Shown here piece after piece: positions 36,187-45,740 of a stretch of 64,000 nt of DNA (its first letter is position 1; the number at the start of each line of letters is the position of its first letter). The stretch is from Acidimicrobiaceae bacterium (GTDB lineage: Bacteria > Actinomycetota > Acidimicrobiia > Acidimicrobiales > Aldehydirespiratoraceae): assembly GCA_009837445.1 (NCBI GenBank), contig VXTM01000009.1, positions 1 through 64,000 on the forward strand, read 5' to 3'. Made by a program: the position numbers and the translations under genes. Below the pieces are notes generated by a model, which saw only the letters and a program-made list of their open reading frames with translations, did no database searches and was not told the DNA's origin.

Positions 36187-37053
36187 ATGAATCGACGAAC
36201 GTTCTGGTGGTTCACGATCCCGAGCGTGATCGTGATGCTGGCCCTCATGGTGTTCCCGCTGATCACCACTGTCTGGCTGGGCTTCCAGAAACTGCTGCTT
36301 CGCGACCTCAACAATCCCGAGTGGGTGGGTTGGGACAACTATCGCGACGTGCTGTCAGACCCGGAGTTCTGGGCCGCGCTGCGGTTCACGCTCGTGTTCG
36401 TCGTGGTGACCGTGCCGGTGTCGATGGTGTTCGGCCTGGCCGTCGCGCTGCTGCTCGACCGGGTCGGGCGCGGGCGGGCCATCTACATGGCGGCGCTGCT
36501 GCTCCCGTTCATCGTCACCCCCGTGGTGGGGACGCTCATCTACGAGGACCTGTTCGAGCGGGGCGGCCTCATCTCCTGGCTGTGGGAGGTGTTCACCGAC
36601 GACGCCTTCGCGGTCAGCGCCTCCAACGTCAAGGTGCTGATCGTGGTCCAGTACATCTGGTACGTCATGCCCTTCGCCATGATCACCTTCTTCGCGGGGC
36701 TGCAGACGCTTCCCGAGGAGCGGGTCGAGGCAGCGGCCCTCGACGGGGCCGGCTTCTGGCGCAACCTCTGGCACGTCACCCTGCCGCACCTGCGGCTGCT
36801 GGTGGTGTTCGTGGGCCTGATCTCGGTCATGGACGCCTACCGCGTCTACGACAGCGTGTTCGTGTGGACCGGCAACCGGTTCACCGAGGCCCACACCCTG
36901 GCGGTCTACAACGTCAGGATCGCCACCGCCTTCGACATCGGCCGGCTGGGCAAGGGCAACGCCATCGCGGTGATCACCGTCATCGGCATATTCGTGGTGC
37001 TCATACCGTTCCTGTGGCGAAGTTACCGCGACCAGATCGCGGAGAGGACCTGA
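36187..37053 (+). CDS. ABC transporter permease, MalF/UgpA type
   Basis: 288 residues with six membrane helices. The EAA loop that docks the ATPase is EAAALDGAGFWRNLWHVTLP (about 181-200). Start ATG at 36187 (MNRRTFWWFTIPSVIVML). One of two inner-membrane subunits of a CUT1-class importer with the neighbouring permease and the ATPase at 39213. Confidence 0.94.
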   Translation: MNRRTFWWFTIPSVIVMLALMVFPLITTVWLGFQKLLLRDLNNPEWVGWDNYRDVLSDPEFWAALRFTLVFVVVTVPVSMVFGLAVALLLDRVGRGRAIYMAALLLPFIVTPVVGTLIYEDLFERGGLISWLWEVFTDDAFAVSASNVKVLIVVQYIWYVMPFAMITFFAGLQTLPEERVEAAALDGAGFWRNLWHVTLPHLRLLVVFVGLISVMDAYRVYDSVFVWTGNRFTEAHTLAVYNVRIATAFDIGRLGKGNAIAVITVIGIFVVLIPFLWRSYRDQIAERT

Positions 37054-37056
37054 CCC

Positions 37057-38142
37057 GTGCAGCTCTCGCGGCCCCCCATCCGGCCCTCCCGTATCGCCCT
37101 CCACGCGGTCATGATCCTGCTGGTGGTGTGGAGTGTCACGCCGTTCATATGGACCGCTCAGACCTCGATCAAGTTCACCCGGGACGTGGCCTCGAAGACC
37201 CCCGTGCTGTGGGGATACGAGACCACGGCCAACGCCTACCGCAACTTCTGGCTGGACTCCGACGACTTGAACATGTGGGGCGTGCTGGCCTTCATACTGG
37301 TGGTCGCGGCAGTAGCCACCGCGCTGGGCCTGATCGGGCGCCGGGCCCGCCATGGCTGGCCCTGGTTCCTGGGGGCCACCGCGGTGATCTGTGTGGCCCT
37401 GTGGCGCTTCCCCCGGATCTGGGAGGCCAACGACGAGTACGACTTCCTGGTGAACAGCGTCGTCGTCACCATCCTGACGATGGTCATCTCGCTGTCCATC
37501 GGGCTGCTGGCCGGATACGGCCTCGCCCGCTACACCGGCATCTCCGGCGCGGTCATCCTGATAGTCGCGCTGGGGTTCCGGGCGCTGCCGCGGACGGCGT
37601 TCGTGCTTCCGTACTTCTTCGGCGCCAAGGAGATCGACGACTGGCTCACCAGCACCGGCGTCGGCTCCTGGAACTTCCCGCTGATCGACTTCCCCGGAAT
37701 CGACACCCTGCAGATCCTCGACACGCGGCTGGCCATCGTGCTCGCCCTGGTGGCCGTGAACCAGCCGTTCACCATCTGGATGCTCCGCAGCTTCTTCATC
37801 GAGGTGCCCAAGGAGATGGAGGAGGCCGCCATGATGGACGGCGCCACCCGGCTGCAGGCATTCCGCAAGGTGATCATCCCCATCATGTGGCCCGCGATCA
37901 TCGCGACGGGCCTGTTCACAATGCTGCTCGCCTACAACGAGTACCTGTTCGTCCGGGTGCTGGCACCGACCGAGTGGACGCTGCCGGTGGCGATCGTGTC
38001 GCTGACCGGCGGCGAAAGCTCGCGCACCATCACCGAGGCCGCGGCCGCGTCGGTGTCGATCACCCTGCCGATCGTGATCGTGATCATCCTGTTCCAGAAA
38101 CACCTCGTCAGGGGCCTCGGCGCCGGCGCGGTCAAGGGCTGA
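37057..38142 (+). CDS. ABC transporter permease, MalG type, with extra membrane insert
   Basis: 361 residues from a GTG three bases after the stop of the first permease. The EAA motif is EEAAMMDGATRLQAFRKVII (about 254-273). Usual MalG-type permeases are about 275-300 residues; here an extra 60-residue hydrophobic segment (WGVLAFILVVAAVATALGL and WPWFLGATAVICVALW) is inserted after the first periplasmic loop, adding two probable helices. Confidence 0.93.
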   Translation: MQLSRPPIRPSRIALHAVMILLVVWSVTPFIWTAQTSIKFTRDVASKTPVLWGYETTANAYRNFWLDSDDLNMWGVLAFILVVAAVATALGLIGRRARHGWPWFLGATAVICVALWRFPRIWEANDEYDFLVNSVVVTILTMVISLSIGLLAGYGLARYTGISGAVILIVALGFRALPRTAFVLPYFFGAKEIDDWLTSTGVGSWNFPLIDFPGIDTLQILDTRLAIVLALVAVNQPFTIWMLRSFFIEVPKEMEEAAMMDGATRLQAFRKVIIPIMWPAIIATGLFTMLLAYNEYLFVRVLAPTEWTLPVAIVSLTGGESSRTITEAAAASVSITLPIVIVIILFQKHLVRGLGAGAVKG

Positions 38143-38145
38143 GGC

Positions 38146-39198
38146 ATGCCACCGCACCTGCAGGAGGCGAAGCGGGCGGTGCTGGACTATCACGACGCGC
38201 TCGGCCCCGTCTGCGCCGCGAACGACGCCACGGCCGACGACATCGCCAAGGCGCTGGGGGGCTGCGTGTCCGACGACTACTTCTGGCGCGGCATGCACCC
38301 CTTCTACGAGCAGCGTGGCGCACCCGATGTGGCCGACGTCTTCTGGCAGCCGCTAGTTCGGGCCATGGCCCCGTTGCAGCGCCGCTGCGACGTGTTCTTC
38401 GCCGGCGACAACGACGTCGACGGCGGGGCCACAACCTGGGTGTGCTCGATGGGCCACCTGATCGGCCGGTTCGACGGGCCGTGGCTGGACATACCTCCCA
38501 CACGGCGGGTGGCGCAACTGCGCTACGCCGAGTTCAGCCGGGTCGCTGACGGCCGGATTGCCGAGACGGCGATGTTCCTGGACCTGCTGAGCGTGATGCG
38601 CCAGGCCGGCCATTTCCCGTTGCCGCCTCCCACGGGCCAGCCCGGCTTCTACGTCGGTCCCCGCACCGGCGACGGTCTGCTCCACGGCGAGCACAACCCG
38701 GCCGAGGGCCGGGCCACCCTCTCGGTCGCGCGGCGAATGGCGGAGGACCTCAGCGAGGCCAACCGCATCGCCAGAGAGTCGGGCACCGAGCGGCTGCCCC
38801 ACGACGTCCTGGCCCGCTGCTGGCATGAGGACATGCTCTGGATCGGTCCGGACGGGATCGGCTCGTCCTACACGATCGAGCGGTACCGGCAGCAGCACTC
38901 GCTCCCGTTCCGCTTCGGCCTTACCGACAAGGAGTTCCACGGCCATGTGGCCCGGCTGGCCGAAGGGCGCTACGCGGCATGGTTCGGATGGGCCAACGTG
39001 TCCCACCGGCCCCGCGGCGGCTTTCTCGGCCTGCCGGCCAGCGGTCCGACAGAGATGCGGGTAGTGGACGTGTACCGGCGCGACGGCGACAAGCTCGCCG
39101 ACAACTGGGTGTTCATCGACCTGCTCCACTGGCTGTCGCTACAGGGCCTGGAGCCGTTGGAGCGCATGCGCCACCAACTAGGAATCAAGGAGTTCTGA
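38146..39198 (+). CDS. Tandem SnoaL/NTF2-like protein 2
   Basis: 350 residues, start ATG three bases after the permease stop. Two NTF2-like modules: about 10-155 (DDYFWRGMHPFYEQRG, LRYAEFSRVADGRIAETAMF) and about 200-345 (LARCWHEDMLWIGPDGIGSS, DNWVFIDLLHWLSLQGLEPL). It is clearly paralogous to the protein at 41549 in both modules (IGPDGIGSSYTIERYRQQH against YGPAGIGTARGVDGFRRWH). Role inferred only from context: processing of the imported compound. Confidence 0.78.
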   Translation: MPPHLQEAKRAVLDYHDALGPVCAANDATADDIAKALGGCVSDDYFWRGMHPFYEQRGAPDVADVFWQPLVRAMAPLQRRCDVFFAGDNDVDGGATTWVCSMGHLIGRFDGPWLDIPPTRRVAQLRYAEFSRVADGRIAETAMFLDLLSVMRQAGHFPLPPPTGQPGFYVGPRTGDGLLHGEHNPAEGRATLSVARRMAEDLSEANRIARESGTERLPHDVLARCWHEDMLWIGPDGIGSSYTIERYRQQHSLPFRFGLTDKEFHGHVARLAEGRYAAWFGWANVSHRPRGGFLGLPASGPTEMRVVDVYRRDGDKLADNWVFIDLLHWLSLQGLEPLERMRHQLGIKEF

Positions 39199-39212
39199 GC
39201 AAGGAGTTCTGA

Positions 39213-40388
<1,176 letters not shown>

Positions 40389-40392
40389 CGCG

Positions 40393-41535
40393 GTGACCGA
40401 GGGGGCGGGGCGCGTCCTCACCACCCACGTGGGCAGCCTGCCGCGCTCGGAGGCCGTGACAGAGGGGGTCTTCGGGATCGAGAACGGCGCCGACGTCGAC
40501 ATGGAGGAGCACAACCGCACGGTGGCCTCGGCCGTGGATGAGGTCGTCGGCCGGCAGGTGGCCGCGGGCGTCGACGTGGTCAGCGACGGCGAGATGAGCA
40601 AGCTCAGCTACGCGACCTACATCAAGTACCGGATAAGCGGCTTCGCGGGCGACAGCCCGAGACGGGCTCCGGCCGATCTCGAGGAATACCCGACGTTCCT
40701 CCAGCGCCAGGCCGCCACCGGCGGCACCCCCACCTACACGCGGCCCCGCTGCGTCGGGCCGGTGGCGCCCACCGACAGCGAGCCATGCCGGCGCGACATC
40801 GCCAACCTCACGGCCGCCCTCAAGCGCCATTCGCCCACGGGCGGCTTCATGAACGCGGCCTCGCCCGGAGTGATCGCGCTGTTCCAGCCCGACGACTACT
40901 ACGGCGACCACGAGGCCTACCTCTACGCGCTGGCCGAGGCGATGCGCCCGGAATACGAGGCCATCGTCGCCGCAGGCCTGATGCTGCAACTCGACTCCCC
41001 GGATCTGGGACTCGGCCGGCACATGATGTTCAAGGGCGAGCCCGACGAAGCCTACGAGCGAGCCGCTCGCATGGCGGTGGAAGCCCTCAACTGGTCACTG
41101 CGCAACATCGACGGCACCCGCGTCCGCCTGCATGTGTGCTGGGGCAACTACGAGGGGCCCCACACCCGCGACGCCCCGATGGCGCAGGTCCTGCCGATCG
41201 CGCTGGCGGCGAAGCCCCGGACGCTGCTGTTCGAGACGGCCAACCCCCGTCACGCCCACGAGTGGACCGTGTTCGCTGAGGCGGACCTCGACGACGACCT
41301 CGTGCTGGCGCCTGGCCTGATCGACACGACCACCCATTTCGTGGAGCATCCCGAGTTGATCGCGCAGCGCATCGAGCGCTTCGCGGCGATTGTCGGGCGG
41401 GAGCGGGTGATAGCCGGCACCGACTGCGGGTTCTCCACCTTCGCCGGATACGCGGGCATAGACCCCGAGATCGCCTACGCCAAGCTAGCCGCCCTGTCCG
41501 AGGGCGCCGAACTGGCCAGCCGGCGTCTGGGGTGA
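40393..41535 (+). CDS. MetE-like zinc enzyme (cobalamin-independent methionine synthase II family)
   Basis: 380 residues from a GTG four bases after the ATPase stop. It matches the C-terminal barrel of MetE only (THVGSLPRSE; VSDGEMSKLSYATYIKYRI). Zinc ligands appear intact: His247 and Cys249 (LHVCWGNYEGPH), probably Glu281 (LLFETANPR) and Cys345 (AGTDCGFSTF). Single-barrel members include thiol alkyltransferases such as epoxyalkane:coenzyme M transferase, so it may move an alkyl group to or from a thiol rather than make methionine. Embedded in the uptake operon. Confidence 0.85.
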   Translation: MTEGAGRVLTTHVGSLPRSEAVTEGVFGIENGADVDMEEHNRTVASAVDEVVGRQVAAGVDVVSDGEMSKLSYATYIKYRISGFAGDSPRRAPADLEEYPTFLQRQAATGGTPTYTRPRCVGPVAPTDSEPCRRDIANLTAALKRHSPTGGFMNAASPGVIALFQPDDYYGDHEAYLYALAEAMRPEYEAIVAAGLMLQLDSPDLGLGRHMMFKGEPDEAYERAARMAVEALNWSLRNIDGTRVRLHVCWGNYEGPHTRDAPMAQVLPIALAAKPRTLLFETANPRHAHEWTVFAEADLDDDLVLAPGLIDTTTHFVEHPELIAQRIERFAAIVGRERVIAGTDCGFSTFAGYAGIDPEIAYAKLAALSEGAELASRRLG

Positions 41536-41548
41536 GGCCGGACAGACC

Positions 41549-42598
41549 GTGAGCGACCCCCACAGCAGCAACAAGGATCTGCTGGCCCCTCTGCGCGCCG
41601 CTCTGTACGACTACGACGGCGACCGGGTCAGGTCCGCCCTCGAAGCGACGTTCTCCCCCGACGCGGAGGTTCATCTGGCCCACCCCTTCGAGGATCTCGA
41701 CGGCTTCGAGGGACTGCTGGGCCAAGCACTGGCGCCCCTGCATCAGGCCATGCCCGACCTGGAGCGGCGCGACACGATCGTGATGGCGGGCCCCGACCCT
41801 CACGGCAGCGCCTGGGTGGGCTGCTGCGGCCACTACACCGGCACCTTCCTCAGGCCGTTCTGTGACATTCCTCCCTCGGGACAGCAGGCCGCCATGAGGT
41901 TCCACGAGTTCTACCGCTTCGCCGATGGGCGGGTCGTCGAGATGCAGGCCCTCTGGGACCTGCCCGAGCTGATGATGCAGTCGGGGACGTGGCCGATGGG
42001 ACCGTCGCTAGGACGCGAGTGGCACGTCCCGGGCCCGGCCCCCAGCGACGGGTTCGTGGCCGACCCGCGCGACGACGCCCGTTCGGAGGCGAGCCTGCGA
42101 CACGTCGTCGGGATGCTCGGCGACATGGTGAAGCACCCGACCGAACCGGTCGAGGCCATGAACCTCGAGCACTGGTGGCATCCCAGGTTCAGCTGGTACG
42201 GGCCGGCCGGCATCGGGACCGCTCGCGGTGTCGACGGATTCCGCCGGTGGCACCAGATCCCGTTCCTGGCCGCCATGCCCGACCGCGGCGGGGGCTACCA
42301 CGGCGAGCACAGTTTCTTCGCGGACGGCGACTACGTCGCGGTCACGGCGTGGCCGGGCATGCACATGACCCTCACCGGTGACGGCTGGCTCGGCATCGCT
42401 CCGGCCGGCCGGCGGCTGGACATGCGCAGCCTCGATTTCTGGCGGGTCGAACGCTGCCGCGACGCATCCACCGGTGCGGAGACGTTGCTGATCCGTGAGA
42501 ACTGGGTTCTGGTAGACCTGCTGCACGTCTGGCACCAACTGGGCGTGGACGTGCTGGCCCGCATGAGGGAAGTGAGCGCCTCCCGGCTGCGGACCTGA
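41549..42598 (+). CDS. Tandem SnoaL/NTF2-like protein 3
   Basis: 349 residues from a GTG 13 bases after the MetE-like stop. Two NTF2-like modules: about 10-145 (LEATFSPDAEVHLAHPFEDL; MRFHEFYRFADGRVVEMQAL) and about 180-345 (LEHWWHPRFSWYGPAGIGTA; MRSLDFWRVERC; ENWVLVDLLHVWHQLG). Close paralogue of the protein at 38146. Last gene of the co-directional cluster; convergent with etfA. Confidence 0.78.
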   Translation: MSDPHSSNKDLLAPLRAALYDYDGDRVRSALEATFSPDAEVHLAHPFEDLDGFEGLLGQALAPLHQAMPDLERRDTIVMAGPDPHGSAWVGCCGHYTGTFLRPFCDIPPSGQQAAMRFHEFYRFADGRVVEMQALWDLPELMMQSGTWPMGPSLGREWHVPGPAPSDGFVADPRDDARSEASLRHVVGMLGDMVKHPTEPVEAMNLEHWWHPRFSWYGPAGIGTARGVDGFRRWHQIPFLAAMPDRGGGYHGEHSFFADGDYVAVTAWPGMHMTLTGDGWLGIAPAGRRLDMRSLDFWRVERCRDASTGAETLLIRENWVLVDLLHVWHQLGVDVLARMREVSASRLRT

Positions 42599-42618
42599 GC
42601 CCGCAGCGGCGTGCCGGT

Positions 42619-43590
42619 CTAGCGGCCTTCCAGGGCTTCGGTGAGCTTGGGGACCACCTTGTGCACGTCGCCGACGATGCCGAGGTCGGCCACCGCGAAG
42701 ATGGGCGCCTCGGAATCCTTGTTGATGGCGATGATGTTCTTCGATCCCTTCATGCCCACCAGGTGCTGGGTGGCGCCCGAGATGCCGCAGGCGATGTAGA
42801 CGGTGGGCTTGACCACCTTGCCGGTCTGGCCGACCTGGTAGCTGTAAGGGACCCAGCCCGCGTCGACGATGGCCCGGCTGGCTCCCGGAGCGGCTCCGAG
42901 TTCCTTCGCCAGACCCTCGATCATGGAGTACGCCTCCGCGGAGCCGAGCCCCCGCCCGCCGGAGACCACGATGGCGGCCTCGTCGAGCTTGGGACCCTCG
43001 GACTCCTCGGTGAAGCGGTCCAGCACCACCGCGCCTCCGGCTGCGCCCAGCTCGGGGACCGGCAGGTCCATTGCCTCCGCCGGTGGTCCGCCCACTGCCG
43101 AGGGCTCGAACGACTTCGGGCGCACCAGCCAGATGTCGGGTCCGCCGTTGGTGAACCGGGAGGTCACGTTGATCGTTCCGCCGAACACCGGCTCGACACC
43201 GACCAGGCGGTCGCCGTCGAGGCGCAGGTCGACCACGTTCGACAGCACGCTGGCGTCGAGCTTCACCGAGAGCCGGGCGGCCACGTCGCGGCCGTCGTAG
43301 GTGGTGCCCAGCAGGAAGGCATCGGGCGCGGCCACGCTGCCGGAAGAGAGGGCCGCGGCCACCGCCGAGGCGACCGAGACGCCCTGCATGCGCCCTTCGA
43401 GGTCGCCGGTGGAGTACACCGCGGTCGCGCCGTGGTCGCCGAGTTCTGCGGCGCAGACCGCTCCGTCCCCGCCGCAGAACGCCTCGACCGTGCCGGCCAC
43501 CTCACGGGCCTTGGCCAGCATCTCGAGCGAGATGGTGGCCACACCGTCGTCGCCAGCCTCGCAGTACACCCAGATCTTGTCTAGCGCCAT
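42619..43590 (-). CDS. etfA: Electron transfer flavoprotein alpha subunit
   Basis: 323 residues. The C-terminal FAD-binding region is intact: [60 protein letters not shown] and [20 protein letters not shown]. With EtfB it takes electrons from acyl-CoA and other dehydrogenases to the quinone pool. It follows etfB by 12-13 bases. Confidence 0.97.
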   Translation of the reverse strand: MALDKIWVYCEAGDDGVATISLEMLAKAREVAGTVEAFCGGDGAVCAAELGDHGATAVYSTGDLEGRMQGVSVASAVAAALSSGSVAAPDAFLLGTTYDGRDVAARLSVKLDASVLSNVVDLRLDGDRLVGVEPVFGGTINVTSRFTNGGPDIWLVRPKSFEPSAVGGPPAEAMDLPVPELGAAGGAVVLDRFTEESEGPKLDEAAIVVSGGRGLGSAEAYSMIEGLAKELGAAPGASRAIVDAGWVPYSYQVGQTGKVVKPTVYIACGISGATQHLVGMKGSKNIIAINKDSEAPIFAVADLGIVGDVHKVVPKLTEALEGR

Positions 43591-43602
43591 CTCCTCGCCT
43601 CC

Positions 43603-44382
43603 CTAGATCACCTTGAGCTCGTCGAGGAAGGCGACGATGCGCTCGTGGGCGTCGCCCTCGTCCACCACGACCTCGCCCGCGGCCCGCTCGGGCGCCTCGG
43701 CGATGTCGGCGATCTCCTGGCCGGCCCCGGCCCAGCCCACCTGCTCGGCCGCAATCTGTAGGTCGGCGATCTTCAGATTGTCCACCGGCTTGTTCTTGGC
43801 CTGCATGATCCCCCGGAACGACGGGTACCGGGGCTCGACCACGCCGGCGGTGACCGACACCACCGCGGGCAGCGGGCACTCGACCAGGTCGGCGCCGGCC
43901 TCGGTCTGGCGACGGACGGTGGCAGTGCCTCCTTCAATGGCGATCTCCTTGGCGAAGGTCACCGACGGCAGGCCCAGCAGTTCCGCCACCTGGGCGGGGA
44001 CGACACCGGTGTAGCCGTCGCTGGACTCGGTGGCGGCCAGCACCAGGTCGGGCTCGGACCGGGCGATGGCCGCGGCGAGCACCCGGGCGGTTCCCAGCGC
44101 GTCGGAGCCGGCCAGAGCCTCGTCGCTGACGAGGGTGGCCGAGTCGGCGCCCATGGCCAGTGCGGTGCGCAGGCCGCTTACCTCATCGTTGGGCACCATC
44201 GACACCAGGTGCACGGAGCCCTCGCCGGCGGTGTCCACCAGCTGCAGAGCCATCTCCACCCCGTAGGAGTCGGACTCGTCGAGGATGAGCTTCACATCGC
44301 GGCGCAGCGTCTTGGTGTCGGGGTCCAGCGCGCCGGGATCGGCGGGATCGGGGATCTGCTTCACGCAGACGACAACCTTCAT
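43603..44382 (-). CDS. etfB: Electron transfer flavoprotein beta subunit
   Basis: 259 residues from the ATG at 44380-44382 (MKVVVCVKQIPDP); a TTG nine bases upstream is also in frame but less likely. Family signatures are ESDSYGVEMALQLVD, VLAATESSDGYTGVVPAQVAELLG, and PRYPSFRGIMQAKNKPVD (AMP/FAD region). Upstream partner of etfA in one transcript. Confidence 0.97.
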   Translation of the reverse strand: MKVVVCVKQIPDPADPGALDPDTKTLRRDVKLILDESDSYGVEMALQLVDTAGEGSVHLVSMVPNDEVSGLRTALAMGADSATLVSDEALAGSDALGTARVLAAAIARSEPDLVLAATESSDGYTGVVPAQVAELLGLPSVTFAKEIAIEGGTATVRRQTEAGADLVECPLPAVVSVTAGVVEPRYPSFRGIMQAKNKPVDNLKIADLQIAAEQVGWAGAGQEIADIAEAPERAAGEVVVDEGDAHERIVAFLDELKVI

Positions 44383-44439
44383 GGGCGCCAAGTGTGCCAG
44401 CGCTCCGCCAGAAACGAACCCCGTCGGACGACAGAATCG

Positions 44440-44559
44440 CTAGAGATCTAGGGCGCGGACCAGGAAGGTCGCCATTTCGGCGCGCGTCACCGCCTCATTG
44501 GGACAGAACCGCAACGGCTCCACCGAACACCCCGCAGTCACACCCGCCGCGCGCAACCG
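44440..44559 (-). pseudogene. Remnant of an SLH (S-layer homology) domain gene
   Basis: Between two in-frame stops, 39 codons on the minus strand read as the end of an SLH-domain protein: AAGVTAGCSVEPLRFCPNEA followed by VTRAEMATFLVRALDL. This is the pattern of the surface-anchoring SLH repeats common in Acidimicrobiia, with the paired cysteines included. No start codon or upstream part of the gene remains. It is a decayed 3' fragment of a surface protein gene, lying between etfB and the lipid kinase gene. Confidence 0.75.
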
Positions 44560-44593
44560 TCATGTCGGGACCGCGAGCGGCCAGACTGGGTGG

Positions 44594-45505
44594 GTGCGGG
44601 TGCTGCTGCTGGTGAACTCGGCCGCTTCGTCGGTGACCGGACGGCGGCGGGTAGTTATCCAGAAGGCGCTGTCAGCCGATCACGAGGTGACGCTGGCCGA
44701 GACGGCCCGGCGAGGTCACGCCACCCGGCTGGCCCGCTCGGCCGCCTCCGAGGGAATCGATGTCGTAGTGGTACTGGGCGGCGACGGAACGCTTAACGAG
44801 GCCGCCAACGGCCTGGCCGGCACAGACACCGCCCTGGCCGCCCTGCCGGGGGGAAGCACCAACGTGTTCGCCCAGATCATCGGCCTACCCGACGATCCGA
44901 TCGAAGCCGCCGGCCAGCTCCTCGACGCCCTGGACCGGGGCGCCATCGCCCGCATCGGTCTGGGGGCCGTCGACGGGCGGTACTTCCTGTTCCACTGCGG
45001 AATCGGCTTCGACGCGGCCGTGGTGGAGCAGGTGGAGAGCCGCGGCTCGTGGAAGCGCTGGGCCGGGCACCCCTTGTTCATCTACGCGACCGTCACCACC
45101 TGGCTGCGCCGGGCCAACCGGCGACGGCCGCCGATGCGGGTCCTCGACGCGAGCGGCTCGACCTTGGCCGAGGGCCTGTTCACGATCGTGCTCAACGCCA
45201 ACCCCTACACCTACCTGGGGAGTCGCAGCTTCGATCTCACACCCGGCATCGGGCTGGATGAGCCGCTGGTGGCAGTGACCTTTCCCAGCCTGGCGCTGCA
45301 CCGGATGGTCCCAGTCGCTCTCCGGGCGCTGGGCGAAGGCGACGTGCGAGACATGCCGCAGACCGCAGTCCACGCGGGACTGAGGGATCTGACAATAACT
45401 GCCGAGCCGCCCGTGGAGTACCAGGTCGACGGCGACCATCTCGGCGCCGCCCCCCGGCTCAGGATCCGCTGGGCGTCCGAGGCTCTGCGCCTGGTCCTGC
45501 CGTAA
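44594..45505 (+). CDS. Diacylglycerol/lipid kinase family protein (YegS/DgkB-like)
   Basis: 303 residues from the GTG at 44594 (VRVLLLVNSAASS); the frame is open further upstream but crosses the SLH remnant. The ATP-binding glycine motif is VVLGGDGTLNEAANGL, followed by ALPGGSTNVFAQIIG, both hallmarks of the DAGK catalytic domain. The C-terminal half has FHCGIGFDAAVVE and PVEYQVDGDHLG. It probably phosphorylates a diacylglycerol or another membrane lipid. Confidence 0.92.
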   Translation: MRVLLLVNSAASSVTGRRRVVIQKALSADHEVTLAETARRGHATRLARSAASEGIDVVVVLGGDGTLNEAANGLAGTDTALAALPGGSTNVFAQIIGLPDDPIEAAGQLLDALDRGAIARIGLGAVDGRYFLFHCGIGFDAAVVEQVESRGSWKRWAGHPLFIYATVTTWLRRANRRRPPMRVLDASGSTLAEGLFTIVLNANPYTYLGSRSFDLTPGIGLDEPLVAVTFPSLALHRMVPVALRALGEGDVRDMPQTAVHAGLRDLTITAEPPVEYQVDGDHLGAAPRLRIRWASEALRLVLP

Positions 45506-45525
45506 TGGAGCGCGAAATGGGGGCC

Positions 45526-45617
45526 AGCGTCTCCCGCTCCCGTTCGCTGAGGCCCCAGTGCCGCTCGGGCCAGGCCTCGCCCGCATGAGACGGAATCGCT
45601 CATCTATCCGCCCGGCG
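45526..45617 (+). repeat. Intergenic repeat family, copy 2 (diverged)
   Basis: About 90 bases after the lipid kinase gene. It shares GTCTCCCGCTC..GTTCGCTG with the other copies near its start and GAATC.CTCA.CTAT.CGC.CGG with the copy at 47174 near its end. Same orientation as copies 1 and 3. It lies just upstream of the DUF222-HNH gene. Confidence 0.55.
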
Positions 45618-45704
45618 GCTTGAACCGTCGCGGGCGTCTTCTTCGAGCCGAGCGGATCGCACTCGCCATCTCCATAGAAACACCATCATTTATCATGTAA
45701 ATGC

Positions 45705-45734
45705 TTGACAGATGTCATAGGGGTGTGCGATGAT
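45705..45734 (+). promoter_or_regulatory. Promoter of the DUF222-HNH gene with overlapping palindrome
   Basis: A consensus -35 TTGACA (45705-45710) and a GATGAT -10-like box (45729-45734) are 18 bases apart. The ATG at 45741 lies six bases after the -10 box, so the mRNA is probably leaderless. The perfect palindrome TGACA-GA-TGTCA (45706-45717) covers the -35 and could be an operator. Surroundings are AT-rich relative to the window. Confidence 0.6.
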
Positions 45735-45740
45735 GGGTTC

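Noticed and set aside
36207-38549. A 780-codon open frame overlapping both ABC permeases and the SnoaL gene
   Set aside because: Arg/Gly/His-rich shadow frame; the permeases in the other frame have clear membrane helices and EAA motifs.
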